Shown here in pieces: positions 34,812 to 46,374 of a stretch of 64,000 nucleotides of DNA; position 1 is the stretch's first letter, and each line of letters begins with the position of its first letter. This DNA is from Fusarium oxysporum f. sp. lycopersici 4287 (lineage: Eukaryota; Ascomycota; Sordariomycetes; Hypocreales; Nectriaceae). Made by a program: the position numbers and the translations under genes. The notes below the pieces were generated by a model. It was not told the origin of the DNA and searched no databases. It saw only the letters and a list, made by a program, of their open reading frames with translations. The stretch is from assembly GCF_000149955.1 (NCBI RefSeq), contig NC_030987.1:4583190-4647189 (forward strand), read 5' to 3'.

Positions 34812-37274
34812 TTAAAAGAACCCGAGAGCCGAGTCGTTGTCATCCGCCCAGTCATATGGGACCGATATCCCGGCGTTCGTCATCGACTCGCACCATGTAT
34901 TATAACCATTGATTATTGAAGCTGCCTCGCTGTCTCCTACACTCGGGACGAATGGGGCATTGTCACAGTATGTGCGGGCACCCTCTTCATCCAAGTGTGG
35001 CCAGCACAGCTTGAGAGTAATATCGCGACACTTGGAGCTATTGGGGTTGAGCTCTGCCATGGCACCCATGATGGATAGGGACGCCTGGATCTGCGCGCGC
35101 CAGTCGGGTGCCAGTGCGTGATGGGGGTTCTGCCTTAAGCAGTGGACAGGAATTAGTGTAGCGTGGAATAGGAAATACCTGACATTGTTAGTTGACGGTT
35201 GGCAGAGGTTTGGGAATAGCCTACAGAATATAAAAGGCTGCGAGCCTTGAATGTGAGCGAGACGTCCAGTATCCTTGAATATGTGTGATTGATTCTTTCG
35301 CAGCATCCAGACATCTGAATACAGCGAGGTTCTCGCTACTCGTCAAGTTTTGCTGCGCGTTCTGTGCGGATGATCGTGCCCAGCGGACCAAGAATGGGCG
35401 ATACATGACGATTCTGAGATTTCGGTAACGCCACTCAGAAATACCCATGCCCAGCGCGAACTCGGAGTCTGGAGGGGGTACAGCAAGATAGTAATATGGT
35501 ACTTGGGCCAGCCAAGAGCCGATGCAGACATCATCCAGAGTTATTAGCTCCGTGGCGGATGGGAAGGGGCTGGTGATAAGACGGTTATAGACGGTCATGG
35601 TGCTGAGATGATAAGCTGACTGAACTCGGATATAGGTGTACATCGTGATGCCCTCGACTTCTGGTGGGCAGTGAGTGGAGTCTTGGGTTAGATCCTATAG
35701 TAACAATCAATAAGAAGTTCGCGTGATTCGTTCTTATCAACTGACCTTTTCGTGAATATTCAGAGGGAAAGCAGTCTCGACGCCAGCCTGGGGCCAATTC
35801 AAAGGTCTGCCATACGTGATAGTGGCGCCAACATCAAGCACGCATAGACACCACCATATCCTGCGTCGAGTCTCTGTCTGTAAGGGAGAAAGACTGTTCC
35901 CCTCCAAGTCCTTATGAAGTCCAAGACCAATGGCCAGTCGAATAGCTAAGCCACCATAGTTGAAGCCAGTATTGGGTTTGTTTCGCTTTTGCATATAGTT
36001 CGAGGACAAACTGAAAGCTTGCACAAGGGTTAGGTTTCCAACCTCAAGGTAGTTTGAAAACAAGCTCTTTTGTGCGGCCTGGAAGATCGGTAGGTCTGTA
36101 GCATCAGCAACGTTACTGCTCGCAAACGATCCCAAGGCTGCGAGAATGTTTGCCAGCGTGTTCCAGTGGCCTTTGTTGGCACAAGGAAGCGTGCCTGCAT
36201 ACTGCGCTCGAAAAGTGGGCTCATGCACGATAGGAAACGTAGGATGATAGAAGACAAAGAAGGCATCGATAAGGTTCTCGACAGCCACTCTGGTCAACAT
36301 AGCTTGAGAACGAAACCATTGTGAATGATCCGAGTGTTGTTGAAATAGAGACTCAATCTCATGTAGTGCCACTTCGGCGTCAACTTCTTCTCCATCTGGA
36401 CGGGCAGATAGGATCTGACGTAAGAGGGCGGATCCAGAAGCGGCGCCATAGTATCCTCTCTTTTGATCACCAATGGTTAGAGAGGCCATGCCGTCCATGA
36501 TAGCTTGGGGGTTTCCGTCAACATGGTTTGTTATAGACCAAGTCGCGGGATCATATGTCCCCCATGATGTCTCTTGTTCGTTCCACTCGAAGTTGTCGGC
36601 TGGAGCTGGAGTGGCCTCGAAAGCTGTGTCTTGTGACGCAGTCCAGAGTCCAGGGGCTGCATCTAATTCACCAATGGGTGCTAGAAGCAGGGGATCCGTA
36701 GTGAATGTTCCTGCATTTCCTGTGCCTGTCATATAAATACTAGGGTCGGGTGTCTGGTTTGGCAGCTGTAAGAGGTTGTCCACATTGCCTGGGGTTGGGG
36801 TTGTATTTGGCAAGCTGACTAACCCCGGCGTCGTTCCCAAGGTCAGTGCTGGTGTAGGCGCCGATTCAGGTGCAGTTGCTGGTGTCGCCGCTGGTACTTG
36901 TTGATTTTGAGTTACTAGTCCTTCTTTTGGACCTTCTAGCATTTCAGCAATCTGGCCATCGGTGTAATGTCGCCTCAAGACTGTTTCAGCCTTCTCAAGA
37001 CGCTCCTCCAGGAGGGTGAGTTGTCTACGTCACTGTTAGCCCGACAGGTTCCCCAGTCGCTCATAGACGGGGCTCCATGTATGTACCTTCGGGTCAACCG
37101 GGTTCTACTGTGCTTGTCGTAGAGACAATGCCTTCTGTACTTTCGGCAGATTGAGCAGACGGGCATGACACCATCGCATTTCACTTTGCGGCGTCGACAT
37201 TCTCGACATGTTGTAGGCTCTTCTACAGTAGGGGCTTGTTGAGGAGGAGAGGACTTGACTGAGTTTGGATCCAT
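34812..37274 (-). CDS. Zn2Cys6 transcription factor with coiled coil and fungal_trans domain
   Basis: Predicted 767 residues, four exons (introns 37025-37086, 35695-35745, 35179-35224; 768 codons with stop). The zinc cluster near residue 23 is CRECRRRKVKCDGVMPVCSI, completed by CRKYRRHC, a standard C-x2-C-x6-C spacing. A linker leads into LTLLEERLEKAETVLRR, a short coiled coil for dimerisation. A Pro/Thr-rich stretch follows. The fungal_trans region includes FFVFYHPTFPIVHEPTF and RRRIWWCLCVLDVGATITYG. Exon 4 supplies the C-terminus. The next genes (MFS transporter, then 6PGDH) suggest a pathway-specific regulator for a sugar acid or similar compound; this is inference from context. Confidence 0.9.
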
Positions 37275-37949
37275 GATTCGTCCAGCTGTTGAGGATCGAA
37301 GGGCTAAAGTCTGAATGCTTTAGAAGATGGGATGATGGTTAGAATTTGCGACGTACGGTGGCTAGTAAACCCGTCGTCAGGAACCCTTGCCCATCCCCGC
37401 AATTTAGCCCCGCAATTAGTACGCTTTCGGCCCGACTTAAACACGGGACCAGACATTCGGATCTAAACAGGAAAGAGTAAGCTGACGGACGCCTGACCAC
37501 TTGAAGCCATGATGTTTGTTGATGATATCACTTCCAGCAGATTGTCTGGTATAAGTCATTGCTATTAGAGTATGAATTATTGCCTGCATTTCTAGTTATC
37601 AATGGGACTTTTGCCTATTGTCTTTTTTCTGCTCTCCTCTTGGACCCCCACCAAACCACCCACGCTAAAGTACTCACAAGCTAACCCCCACTACCGTACG
37701 TCAACACTTGTGTAACATAAGCGACTTTACATGCAATTGCTCGTGTGATGACCTGCTATGATACACAGAAAACACGGTAGTATAAGTTCGAATGAAACCA
37801 TGGACTAACATATTTGACATATTCAAATCTGGTTCTTGTCCAAAACAGCTACTAGATCAAACGGTATCTCAATTTAGATTGCCTTTTTTAAATACACAGG
37901 CTTAAGGTAGGGCAGTCTAAAATACTGGCTACTTGCCCTATCCCAAACC
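37275..37949. other. Intergenic region upstream of the regulator
   Basis: About 675 bp between the regulator start and the MFS stop, both minus-strand genes. No ORF of note is seen; it should contain the regulator promoter and the MFS terminator region. Confidence 0.45.
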
Positions 37950-39707
37950 TTAGACAAGATAACGGAAGCCCTTTTGAACACGAAGAGCCTCATCAGTCTG
38001 AGCCTCCCGAGCCTTCTCGGCCTCATGGGCTTCTGTTTCCGCCCTCTCAAGCTCCTCAAGTCGCTTGTTCAACCTGGAAAGCATCATGCGAAGAACAAGA
38101 GCACCGACGATGGTGCAGCCAAACATGGCTGTGACAATGCCATAGCTCTTGCGGTAGCCATTCTCCTTGAGACCCCAGACGTAACTTCCAGCGATGTTAC
38201 CCAGTTGTGCGAAGGCGTTGATAAGGGCGATGGCCACGGCTCGCTTGGCAGGAGGGCGAGGGAATGTTGAGCTGATCCAAGAATAGAAGACGATGTATCT
38301 AAATTTTGATGTTAGTTGGAATTTTCGATAAGTTGATAATTTTAGAAGAGCGACATACCCAGCGTAAGAAGATGCTTGGAGGAAGAGAGCAAGGTATCGT
38401 GCAGCAACGTTGAGTGTTGACATGCTGATGATGAATCCGACTAAACCAATGCAGATAGGACCAACAATGTGCCAGAACTTTTAAAATGGTTAGTATGGAG
38501 ACCAAAAGTAATATGAGTTTATGAGAGCATACCTTCTCCTGTGTTCGATCAGAACTCCAGGCAACGATAAGAGAAACGATGCATGCAAAGAGCCAGGGTG
38601 GGGAGCTCATGAGGAGAGTTGGTACGTAAGCAAAACCGAGGGTGCTGGTGAGAGATGGCTATAGAATGTCAGTATTTGGAAACGATACAAGGGATAGGAG
38701 GAAGTCTTACGAAGAAGGCGTTGAAAGACAGACCGACAACGTAGACAGCAAAGGTAAGCATCATGACATAAATCTTGCCATCCTTGAGGGCCATCATCAA
38801 TCCAGCAACAGCTCCTTGACCCTCAGCATCCTCATCAGCCTCACCAACATCCTCGATCATTCGAAGTTGAGCTACTGCAAGCTCCTCCTGAGAGAAACCA
38901 CGGGTGTTGCTAGGAAGATCGGGAAGGATGAAGACGGCCAGGATGGCGATGAACATGGTAATGGCACCCTCAACTATGTTATTGTTAGCCATGTTCTTTG
39001 TTATGACTGATGAAAGACTTACTCCAGAAGAGCCATCGCCAGGAAGCGTGCCCGAGCACGCCATCCATCTCAGATAATACTCCAGCAGCAATCAAAGCTG
39101 AGAATGCATTGGAAATCAAGTTACCACAAAAGAGGACAGCATTTCTCTTTGTGAGTTCCCGGCGGGTATACCACTTCGAAAGGATAAGCAACGCTCCGGG
39201 CAGGAAGGCAGCTTCAGTGAAACCGAGGAAGAAACGGATAACAACCATTCCGGTAAAGTTATGGACGTTTCCTGAGAGGGTTGAAATCAGGCCCCAAAGG
39301 AGCATGATAGCACCGAGATATAATGAGGGTCGTTGGATCTTGTTGATGAACATGTTGGAGGGGACTTGCATAAGGATGTAACCAACATAGAGGATACTGA
39401 GACATGTGGCATACTCATTATCGTCCAGCTTAAGGTCATCCTGCAAGCCCTTGAGGCGAGCAGCCGCAATGTTGTTTCGATCGAGATAGTTCATGATGTA
39501 AATCAGAACGAAGAGAGCGCAACGAGCATCGAGCTTGAGTTTGAGACGCTTCTCAACTCGAGCACGAGTTTCGGGATCCATTGTTCGGGCGAGGGCGAGA
39601 CGATCGCTGTGAGGAACAAAACTCTCGAGGTTCTCCTTTGTCTCGAAGGAGGGTTTCTCAGCTCGAGCTGCGCCGGTGGCAGTCGAGTTGGTGATCTCGT
39701 TGGTCAT
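37950..39707 (-). CDS. MFS transporter, anion:cation symporter (allantoate permease) type
   Basis: Predicted 513 residues, five exons (introns 38974-39022, 38659-38710, 38478-38532, 38299-38358; 514 codons with stop). The start at 39707 (MTNEITNST) is preferred to an in-frame ATG seven codons upstream, because the latter adds hydrophobic residues ahead of a polar N-terminus. Landmarks are YIMNYLDRNNIAAARLKGLQ, GYILMQVPSNMF, RFFLGFTEAAFLPGALL and GHASWRWLFW, all usual for this family. About twelve membrane segments and a charged C-terminal coiled tail are visible. It should sit in the plasma membrane and take up a small organic anion. It shares a divergent promoter with the 6PGDH gene and follows the regulator. 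Confidence 0.9.
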
Positions 39708-40604
39708 GATGGTGAGAAAAAACCACAAAGTCCTGATAAGATAAGAAGAGAAGATAAAGTTGGATGGAACTCCAGATGAGTGATGATCCTCTGGGGTTTG
39801 GGGAATTAAACTATCTGGGGTATGGGGAATGGATGAAAAGTATTTATGTCAATTCATAAAGCCCTTCATCGGCCAACTCCATCTATCTTGGAGTTTCAGC
39901 TTCACGCGAGCAATTCTCTAGTTCAACCCCATGTTCAACAGAACTTGGAGAAATTCGGAGACCACTTACCAATTTCAGACTAGTCGCGAAGAAGTCAGCT
40001 GTGGAGAAAGGCTGACTGTCAGCTACCAATCGGAACATTGACATTTTTGCTAGGATGGGGCTTTTAGTGTCGGTACTTGGCTTGTGCGTGGTCGACAGTC
40101 AGCCTGGCAGTGGGACACGATACGTAACTAGAGCCTTGGTAGGGGGAGAAGTTTAATGAGGCTCTTTCTCCACGCTACAGGTCTGTCGTTCTCGATCCCC
40201 GTGGGGGTTCTCCGGCTTCGAACGGCATGAAAATTCGGAGACTCCGCATGGCCGAGTCATGATTTATTGAGCGCTATTCAAGTTGACTGTCGACCTCTTC
40301 GTAGGAAATCGTCAAGAACGTTCTTTATTATCGTTCATAGTCTGAAGTTTCCCTGATTTTGAGGATCATATGCGCCTTTTAGATAGTTGACTGTCAACCT
40401 CATCATGTGAAACTTGAGGCAGTACAGTATCAAGGCTCACATCAGCTTGATTGTTCCAAGTGATTCCTGAGGAATCCTCGTGTATTTAAATCCTCGGTTG
40501 GACGTGTTATGAAATGTAGATAGTTCTGTATCCTCAACGGACAAGCCTCCTGATTTAATCACTTCCTCTTAATCAACTACATATTCTGATATCAACAACT
40601 CAAA
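39708..40604. promoter_or_regulatory. Divergent promoter, MFS transporter / 6PGDH, with four palindromic motifs
   Basis: An 897-bp gap between divergent starts. Four copies of a 13-bp motif are visible: GCTGACTGTCAGC at 40011-40023 (perfect palindrome), GTCGACAGTCAGC at 40091-40103, GTTGACTGTCGAC at 40282-40294 and GTTGACTGTCAAC at 40386-40398 (perfect palindrome). The last two also share the following ACCTC. They look like binding sites for one dimeric regulator, perhaps the adjacent Zn2Cys6 protein or a bZIP factor. Confidence 0.55.
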
Positions 40605-42255
40605 ATGGAGATTACCAAAGTAATTACCCCAGACCAACACTACCTGTCTCCAATGTCACTAACGCATGCATCCACTAGGTCGGTATTATTGGAGCAGGCA
40701 CCATGGGGGGCGCCGTCTCCCTCCTTTTCGCAGAAAAAGGTCTAGACGTGTCTATCGTTGATACATCACGAGCAAGTCTCGATAAGGTCGCGAAGAACGC
40801 GGAGGCCGCCGGACTATCGAAACGTATTCACATCTGCGAGGACTACGATACCCTCTGTCAAGGACTTGGATCACCCAAGGTCTTTATCTTCAGCTTACCG
40901 AATGGCCGTCCTGGTGATAGTGTCGTCGCGCAACTCAAGTCACGTGTCTCAAAAGGCGATATCCTCATCGACGCTTCGAACGAGAACTACGAACGCACAC
41001 AAGCGAGACAGGAGATTCTTCGTCCCCTTGGTGTTGCATATATCGGACTAGGTATTTCAGGTGGAAGCTTTGGGGCTCGGTATGGTCCTTCACTTATGCC
41101 GGGTGGTGAGAAATGGGCTGTCGAGCAGGTCCTCCCCCTTCTTTCTAGGATCGCGGCCAAAGATGACCAAGGTCGCCCTTGTGTGACCAATATTGGCACC
41201 GGTGGAAGTGGTCACTTTGTTAAGATGATCCATAATGGCATCGAGCACGGAGTCATGTCCAGTCTCTGTGAAGCATGGGAGATTATGGACAAGTGCTTGA
41301 AGATGACTGGTGACGAGATTGGCGACGTATTTGACTCTTGGTGTGAGAAGGGAGAACTTGTAAGTGCTTTCCAAAGCTGACTATCTACAAGCTTGCTAAC
41401 CATTCATGATATAGAAAGGCAACTTCCTCGTATCGATCAGCGGCCCTATCTGCAGAACCCGAAGCCCTGTCGATGGCGGCTCTCTCTTGCATCAGATCAG
41501 AGATGCCGTTGTCCAGGATGCCAACGATTCCGAAGGCACCGGAGTTTGGGCCAACATCGAAGCTGTCGCCTCTCACGTCCCCGCACCAAGTTTGACCGCC
41601 GCCCATTACCTGCGACTTGCCTCAGCCGAAGTCGAGCAAAGGAGTGCCGTCAAGGCTTCCATCGGAACCGTCTCCCCACAGCCCTTCACAGTTGCACCCG
41701 AGAGGCGAGCTCATATTCTTGAACAACTACGACAAGCCGTCTATGTCACAAGTCTTGCGTGCTTCATCCAGGGATTTGATGTCATGGAACGCAAGAACCG
41801 ACAGGAAGGTTGGGGTGTTGACATGACACGCGTCTTGAATATCTGGAGAGCTGGCTGCATCATCAAGTCTGACTACATCTTTGACATCCTTGACGTTGCA
41901 TACACTGAGGGTTCTGACGTGCACCCGCTATGCAGACCTGGGGTGCCGAACGAGATCAAGAAGTCTTGGCCCTCGCTCAAAGCGATTGTACTTGAAGGTC
42001 TTAAGGCTGATGCTCACTTGCCTTGCTTGAGTGCCACTTTGGAATATCTCAAGTACATTGGAGGAACTGATCTTCCTACTTGCTTCTCAGAAGCTCAGTT
42101 GGATAGCTTTGGAGCTCATGGGTTTGACCTGAAGTCAGAGCCCATTAGACATCTTCTGAAGGGTGAGTTACGCTTTGTTATGGAGTCAGATAATCAGCCT
42201 GGAAGCTAACATAATCTTACTAGGAAACCACCACGAGACATGGTCCGGTGCTTAG
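40605..42255 (+). CDS. 6-phosphogluconate dehydrogenase (decarboxylating) paralogue
   Basis: Predicted 491 residues, close to the usual length of the long-form enzyme. Four exons (introns 40620-40678, 41360-41414, 42163-42223; 492 codons with stop); the first exon encodes only MEITK. The Rossmann motif is VGIIGAGTMGG. The substrate loop is SGGSFGARYGPSLMPGG, and GTGGSGHFVKMIHNGIEHG contains the catalytic Lys and Asn. The C-terminal all-helical domain continues to the end (NHHETWSGA). The reaction converts 6-phosphogluconate to ribulose 5-phosphate plus CO2. The usual EYG[DG]MQ after the active site is EHGVMSS here, and sequence such as ISGGSFGARYG differs from the housekeeping enzyme's SGGEEGARYGPS, so this is probably a specialised paralogue, perhaps for another sugar acid. 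Divergent from an MFS gene. Confidence 0.88.
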
Positions 42256-42973
42256 ATGATTGTGACATAACTCAAGTTGGACAGCCTTCTTAGAGGAGAT
42301 GGCTACTTTAGTCGGGCACATCTTATACATTTCACCCTGTCAGTCAGACTTTACTCCTAGCGACGGGATACAACAAACCATCAGTTGCTGTCAACGACCT
42401 CTCGCGCAGAATCCAGCACATCAAGTCAATGCTTATCGCTTGATGCCATAGCCATAACCTCACAAACTGAACGCCAGATACCTTGAGAGTCTGAAAACCA
42501 TTAGACCACCAAGATTGAATAGGAAATTATCCCTTTGGATTGGGAACACTGCAGGATGAGTTCTGGATACACGAGGCTGTTGTCTACAGAAAGACTGTCA
42601 TTGTGATCGTAAGGTACTTCATAGAAAGTCAGAAGTCATGGTAGCCTCTCGATTGAATTCCTTGGAACCTATACATGAATAAAGTACAAAGGATACCGGA
42701 GGATACTGGAAGGTTGACTTGTCAATATTTAGCGTACTAGTTCGAAGATATCATAGTTATTTTAAACATCCAAACAGACTTAAGTCTCGCCGCTGGTCTA
42801 ATAAACCATCTTCTCACTTGGGCTCTAAAGCAGCTCAGCCTCTGTTTCAGCACTCACCTCCGGGGATAAGAGATGTTTACTAAGAGAACAACAAAATAGA
42901 CAAGTAACTACTGTAAAAGCTCTGCTGTCTTTCACAGTCTAGCTTCTCCATATCTTCGTTGATCGTGGCTAAT
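42256..42973. other. Intergenic region between convergent genes
   Basis: Lies between the 6PGDH stop and the SDR stop, which converge. AT-rich, with no ORF of note; it should contain both terminator regions. Confidence 0.5.
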
Positions 42974-44101
42974 CTAAAAAGAGAACTTTTGGCCAACCAT
43001 CTCTTCACTTTTCCTCCAAAGTAACTCTGCTTCTGTTGAGCTTGTCGCCCACGGTCTGACTGTATCAGTCACAGGGTCTGCTAGACGGCATTCAAGCAGA
43101 TATGCACCGTTATGTTCTATCGAGATCAGTCTTTGTAAATCTGAGACTATTTGGAGTCCTACTTACCCTTGAGATCGGGATCGAAAGCAGCAAACGCGTG
43201 TGTTGCAGCACCGACCTCGGAGCAAACTGGGACAGTAGACCAATCCACCCAACCCCAGGGGTCCCCCATTGCACGATCCGCTTCGACTACGCTCGTTAGC
43301 TTGACAGTCTTTATAAGTCATCCGTTGAGCACTTACCCAGACTATCCAAAGTATCTAGATGTTTAGCCAAAGAAGTATCAAGGATTGCGCCAGGATGGAG
43401 GGAGAACGCCTGGAGTCCGCGACTGCCGAGCTTCTCAGCAAGAGAGATGGCAAACAACATGTTTGCTGTCTTTGACTGCCCGTATGCACTCCACTTGTTG
43501 TATCTTTCACCATTCTATATGCGGGTTAGCAGTAATTCCATAATGAAGTGTCGTAAAAGCTTACGCTGAAATTGGGGTCACCCCATCGGATAGGCCCCAG
43601 CCGGTGGCCATTGCTGGAAACACTGACCACTCGAGGCGTCTCTGAAGCAAGGATCTTATCTATGATCAGATTTGTAAACAAGAAGTGACCCAGATGGTTC
43701 GAAGCGAATTGATTTTCGAAGCCGTCTTCCGTCAGCTTGAAGTCTGTCGCCATAATCCCTGCATTGTTGACCAAGACATCGATCTTAGGAACATCTGACC
43801 ATCCATTGACCTCTTCTGCAGCTGCACGAACAGAACGAAGAGACTCAAGATCAATACTCAGAAGCTTTGTCTTCAGCTTGGGATACTTGGCAGCAAGATT
43901 GTCTGCAGTTTGCTGGAGCTTGCCAACACTCCGGCCAGCTAGAATAGCCAGTCCAGGTTCTGCGACTGCAATAGCTTCCACGAAGAGTGCACCGAGACCT
44001 CCTCGGCTTGCACCTGTCGTAAGGATAGTCTTGCCCTTGATGATGGGTGCATACTCTTGTGCGAGCTGGTGAACCGTAGTCTTGGGACCGTGTTGTACCA
44101 T
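42974..44101 (-). CDS. Short-chain dehydrogenase (retinol dehydrogenase/WW-oxidoreductase-like)
   Basis: Predicted 325 residues, four exons with three 50-nt introns (43515-43564, 43287-43336, 43117-43166; 326 codons with stop). Cofactor motif TTGASRGGLG, structural motif VLVNNAGIM, active-site Ser in VVSVSSNGHRL, and YxxxK in SAYGQSKTANM. The ATG at 44101 (MVQHGPKTT) is preferred over an in-frame ATG at 44197. The closing segment runs GAYLLECRLADPV to GQKFSF. Family members oxidise or reduce lipophilic alcohols and ketones; the substrate is unknown. It converges on the 6PGDH gene, so it need not share its pathway. Confidence 0.87.
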
Positions 44102-44838
44102 GATATGATGGTGGCTAAGAGGTTTTGAATGGAAGCAATGTATGAGATTGAAAGGTAGAGGATAATAGGGATAGTTAATCCTGAGGAATAGTTCCATCCT
44201 TTTATATTCTTCTTACAACAGCAACTTTTGTGGATCTCATACGATCTGCAGGCAATGTTTCCAGGATAGTGTGTCTGGCTGGCGTCAGCCAGATCCTTAG
44301 TGGAGTAATGACCCAAGGTAAAGACTCCAACATGATTGGTGGTTCAACTTCAGTTGCTTGGGGCCAGCTCGATAACCCTTGAGCAGTATCAGATGTCAGC
44401 AAAAATTCTTTGAATGATGATAAGTCTTAGAGAAGATTTTCTGAGTATTGTCTGAGTAGGTCCCGGCACCAAAGGGTTGGAGATAATTGCCATTTTATGT
44501 TATCTGATTTTGCAAAGGTTGGGAAGAAGAACTTTCAATTAACTATCATCATGGCATGAATATATGTTTCTCTTAGTATATTGACTTATTTTTTCACTGA
44601 AATATCACAATTATAGTTTCCTCTATCGGTATAAGTCAAAGACTTCTCGGCAAGATAATGTAAGTTAAACTTAAATCAGAACCTTCGTCCTGAACTTCCA
44701 CCATATTACAGTGCTTAAGTAAAGAATTGTAAAGTTTAAATGAGGGTAAAACCCCCTTTCTGCTCGAATTTTATTTATCTAACTTGTTTTTCCATTGTCA
44801 ACATTCTTTGTTCTTATACAACCCATTGATGCTTCACA
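44102..44838. other. Intergenic region, no gene seen
   Basis: Divergent gap between the SDR and the F-box-like gene; AT-rich, holding both promoters. No RNA gene or repeat stands out. Confidence 0.5.
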
Positions 44839-45780
44839 ATGGCTTCATCATCAACCATCTCGACTCCCCCACTCTCAAATGACCTACCCAGGCTCCCACT
44901 CGAGATCTGGATTCAAATTTTCGAGGGTCTTGAATCACTAGGGAATTTCCAGTCCTTAATCTCTGCTTCGCCCATCGCCTTTGGTTATTTTCAAGGTGGC
45001 AAAAGCCATATCCTACGCCTGTTTGTGGACAACATCAACAACCACATCGACAATGACATTATTGCTCTCCTATTGTCCTCATTCAGAGTTAGAAAACTGC
45101 TGCACAAAACACCGGGCCTTACCCTATCGCAAATCGGAGATGAAATTTCAGCGTTTCTGAATCCTCTTTTCAGACCTGACACTCCAAACCCTTTTCAAGA
45201 ATGGGATCGGAATCTATCAGCTGTCGTCAAGGTCACCATAAGTTTCCGAAAGATCGACAGCGCGATATGGGTTTACAAAGCTATCAGAGGGAGAGTGTGG
45301 TTTATGGACCATATGTCGTCCGTCCCGTTCCCTAGCCAGCCCGAAGCATCGAAATCTGAGCTCAAGAAGTTCCTTGTCACCTTCATGCATCACACGATCT
45401 TACTCGACCTATCCACTTACCGTGAGGGCACCTTGTTCAATCCCAGAACATCTATTCTGGACTCAGTGGCGTGGCAAGCAGCCAACCCGAATCTCGAAGA
45501 CATTGTCCCAAAGTTATGGCAAAGATCTTCAAATCAGGCGGGGGCTTTGGTTATCAGTGACCGTGGGCTGGCGCATGTCGCAGTAAATATCGCGATTGAT
45601 CTCCATGGACGAAGCGAAGACGGTGACGGAGGATATACCCAAGTGACCCCTCTCCTCTCTACACTTCCTCTAGTTGCATCAGAGGAACCACAGTCGAAAT
45701 ACCCTGGAGTGTCGTCAGTTTCTCCATCGCCGACGCTCATGTCCTATTTGTCGGCTCGGCTTAATGGAGGGGTTCGTTGA
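44839..45780 (+). CDS. F-box-like hypothetical protein
   Basis: Predicted 313 residues, single exon. After a Ser/Pro-rich start, residues ~16-55 read LPRLPLEIWIQIFEGLESLG then a helical stretch, which suits an F-box. The rest is helical with no other recognised domain and ends in a polar Ser/Pro stretch. F-box proteins bind Skp1 and bring targets to SCF ubiquitin ligases; the target is unknown. No intron is needed. Confidence in the F-box call is moderate because the motif is short. Confidence 0.65.
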   Translation: MASSSTISTPPLSNDLPRLPLEIWIQIFEGLESLGNFQSLISASPIAFGYFQGGKSHILRLFVDNINNHIDNDIIALLLSSFRVRKLLHKTPGLTLSQIGDEISAFLNPLFRPDTPNPFQEWDRNLSAVVKVTISFRKIDSAIWVYKAIRGRVWFMDHMSSVPFPSQPEASKSELKKFLVTFMHHTILLDLSTYREGTLFNPRTSILDSVAWQAANPNLEDIVPKLWQRSSNQAGALVISDRGLAHVAVNIAIDLHGRSEDGDGGYTQVTPLLSTLPLVASEEPQSKYPGVSSVSPSPTLMSYLSARLNGGVR

Positions 45781-45824
45781 TGGCGCTCATTCATGGGGTA
45801 TGCGAGGCGATGGTAAGGATAGTC

Positions 45825-45884
45825 GGGGGGGGGGGGAAGCTTTTTGGCAGGTAAAGAAATATGGTCAAAAAAAAAAAAAAAAAA
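45825..45884. repeat. Homopolymer tracts G12 and A18
   Basis: Twelve G at 45825-45836 and eighteen A at 45867-45884, just after the F-box-like gene. Likely length-variable; sequence error is possible here. Confidence 0.8.
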
Positions 45885-46374
45885 CCTCCATGTTCTCACC
45901 ACGCGATAACCTTTACAGATCTCTAACGACACAAATCAGGAACACCAATATTTACAATTTTAGAATGTACGCAAAAGAACTTCATTTCTCGTATCGGACG
46001 TCATTGTTTGTGAAATAGAGCCTATCCTCTCCTCGCTCATGCGAGGGTTCATTGATCTGCAGCAAGTTTCCTGAAATTTTCATTGATGGCATACAATTGC
46101 GGCATGCGGAATGTAATTGGGAAGCGGAATAGAGATATTATATTCTTATAATGAAATATTATATGCGTTATAGGCGAAAGAGTTGCGAAGGGGTATTTGC
46201 GTGACATAAAGCTACAAATTGTTATACATGTGTTCCGGCCTCAACCATCATCCCTCTTATCATACAAGAAGTTCAGGCAATAGAAAGACGAAATTAAAAT
46301 AATAATAAGCATCAACCATGCCCCATAAGTAGAACAGTCTGTCATAGAAAAAGAAGAAATGGGCCAGGGATGCG
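45885..46374. other. Intergenic region between convergent genes
   Basis: AT-rich gap between the F-box-like gene and the large Cys-rich protein gene, which converge. No gene is seen. Confidence 0.5.

Noticed and set aside
40108..40125. CAGTGGGACA-like sequence resembling the start of a mimp element's terminal repeat
   Set aside because: Only the first few bases agree, and no matching inverted end is seen nearby.
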